Source of the DNA: Kingella oralis
Lineage (GTDB): Bacteria > Pseudomonadota > Gammaproteobacteria > Burkholderiales > Neisseriaceae
Length of the DNA: 5,053 nucleotides
Reading direction: 5' to 3'
Assembly (NCBI GenBank): GCA_905373195.1
Contig: CAJPSG010000113.1
Coordinates: 1 to 5,053, forward strand
The position numbers and the translations under genes are program-made. Below the pieces are notes generated by a model that had not been told where the DNA came from, searched no databases, and was given only the letters and a program-made list of their open reading frames with translations. Shown piece after piece: positions 5,022 through 5,053 of the stretch. The first letter of the stretch is position 1. The number at the start of each line of letters is the position of its first letter.

Positions 5022-5033
5022 TTCAGGCTGCCT
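5022..5033 (-). repeat. DNA uptake sequence (12/12)
   Basis: Exact AGGCAGCCTGAA on the minus strand, 25 bp after the operon terminator. A second partial copy in the same orientation (AGGCTGCC on the plus strand, 5044-5051) lies at the window edge. No gene is visible from 4998 to the end. Confidence 0.9.
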
Positions 5034-5053
5034 TTTGTGTATGAGGCTGCCAA

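Noticed and set aside
1..5053. CRISPR arrays, tRNAs, insertion sequences, prophage or defence genes
   Set aside because: No regularly spaced repeats, cloverleaf-type sequence, transposase motifs or terminal repeats flanking a gene were seen; the repeats present are DUS and small hairpins.

Overview
The window looks like a chromosomal segment from a member of the Neisseriaceae, most likely Kingella or a close relative. The main evidence is the 12-mer AGGCAGCCTGAA. It occurs eight times as an exact match, on both strands, mostly in intergenic DNA, and there are several one-mismatch copies. This is the DNA uptake sequence (DUS) dialect described for Kingella; it differs from the Neisseria core GCCGTCTGAA. 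I cannot name a species from the sequence alone.

Left part, all on the minus strand (1-2774). In transcription order: an M20-family amidohydrolase (2774 down to 1626), an unrecognised protein with two predicted membrane segments (about 1570 down to 959), and the N-terminal 208 codons of alanine racemase alr (624 to 1, running off the window). Two inverted DUS pairs form hairpins at the 3' ends of the first two genes. One probably terminates the amidohydrolase transcript. The other contains the stop codon of the membrane protein. The spacer at 625-958 upstream of alr is packed with DUS copies and short imperfect hairpins and has no gene.

The gap at 2775-3031 separates divergent genes and has a credible promoter on each strand. 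The rightward promoter has a GC-rich discriminator next to its -10 box, a feature typical of promoters for translation genes.

Right part, plus strand (3032-4951). This is the classic four-gene operon rpsP (ribosomal protein S16), rimM (30S maturation factor), trmD (tRNA m1G37 methyltransferase) and rplS (ribosomal protein L19). It is tightly packed, with gaps of 10 nt, an overlap of 1 nt (TGATG) and a gap of 24 nt. It ends in a strong intrinsic terminator at 4965-4997. The products act together in small-subunit assembly, reading-frame maintenance and large-subunit structure.

I found no new defence or mobile system, CRISPR array, tRNA or insertion sequence. The points worth a second look are the way DUS copies are built into genes (a stop codon, in-frame tracts inside trmD and the amidohydrolase), the uncharacterised membrane protein with an ambiguous start behind a terminator, and the repeat mosaic upstream of alr.
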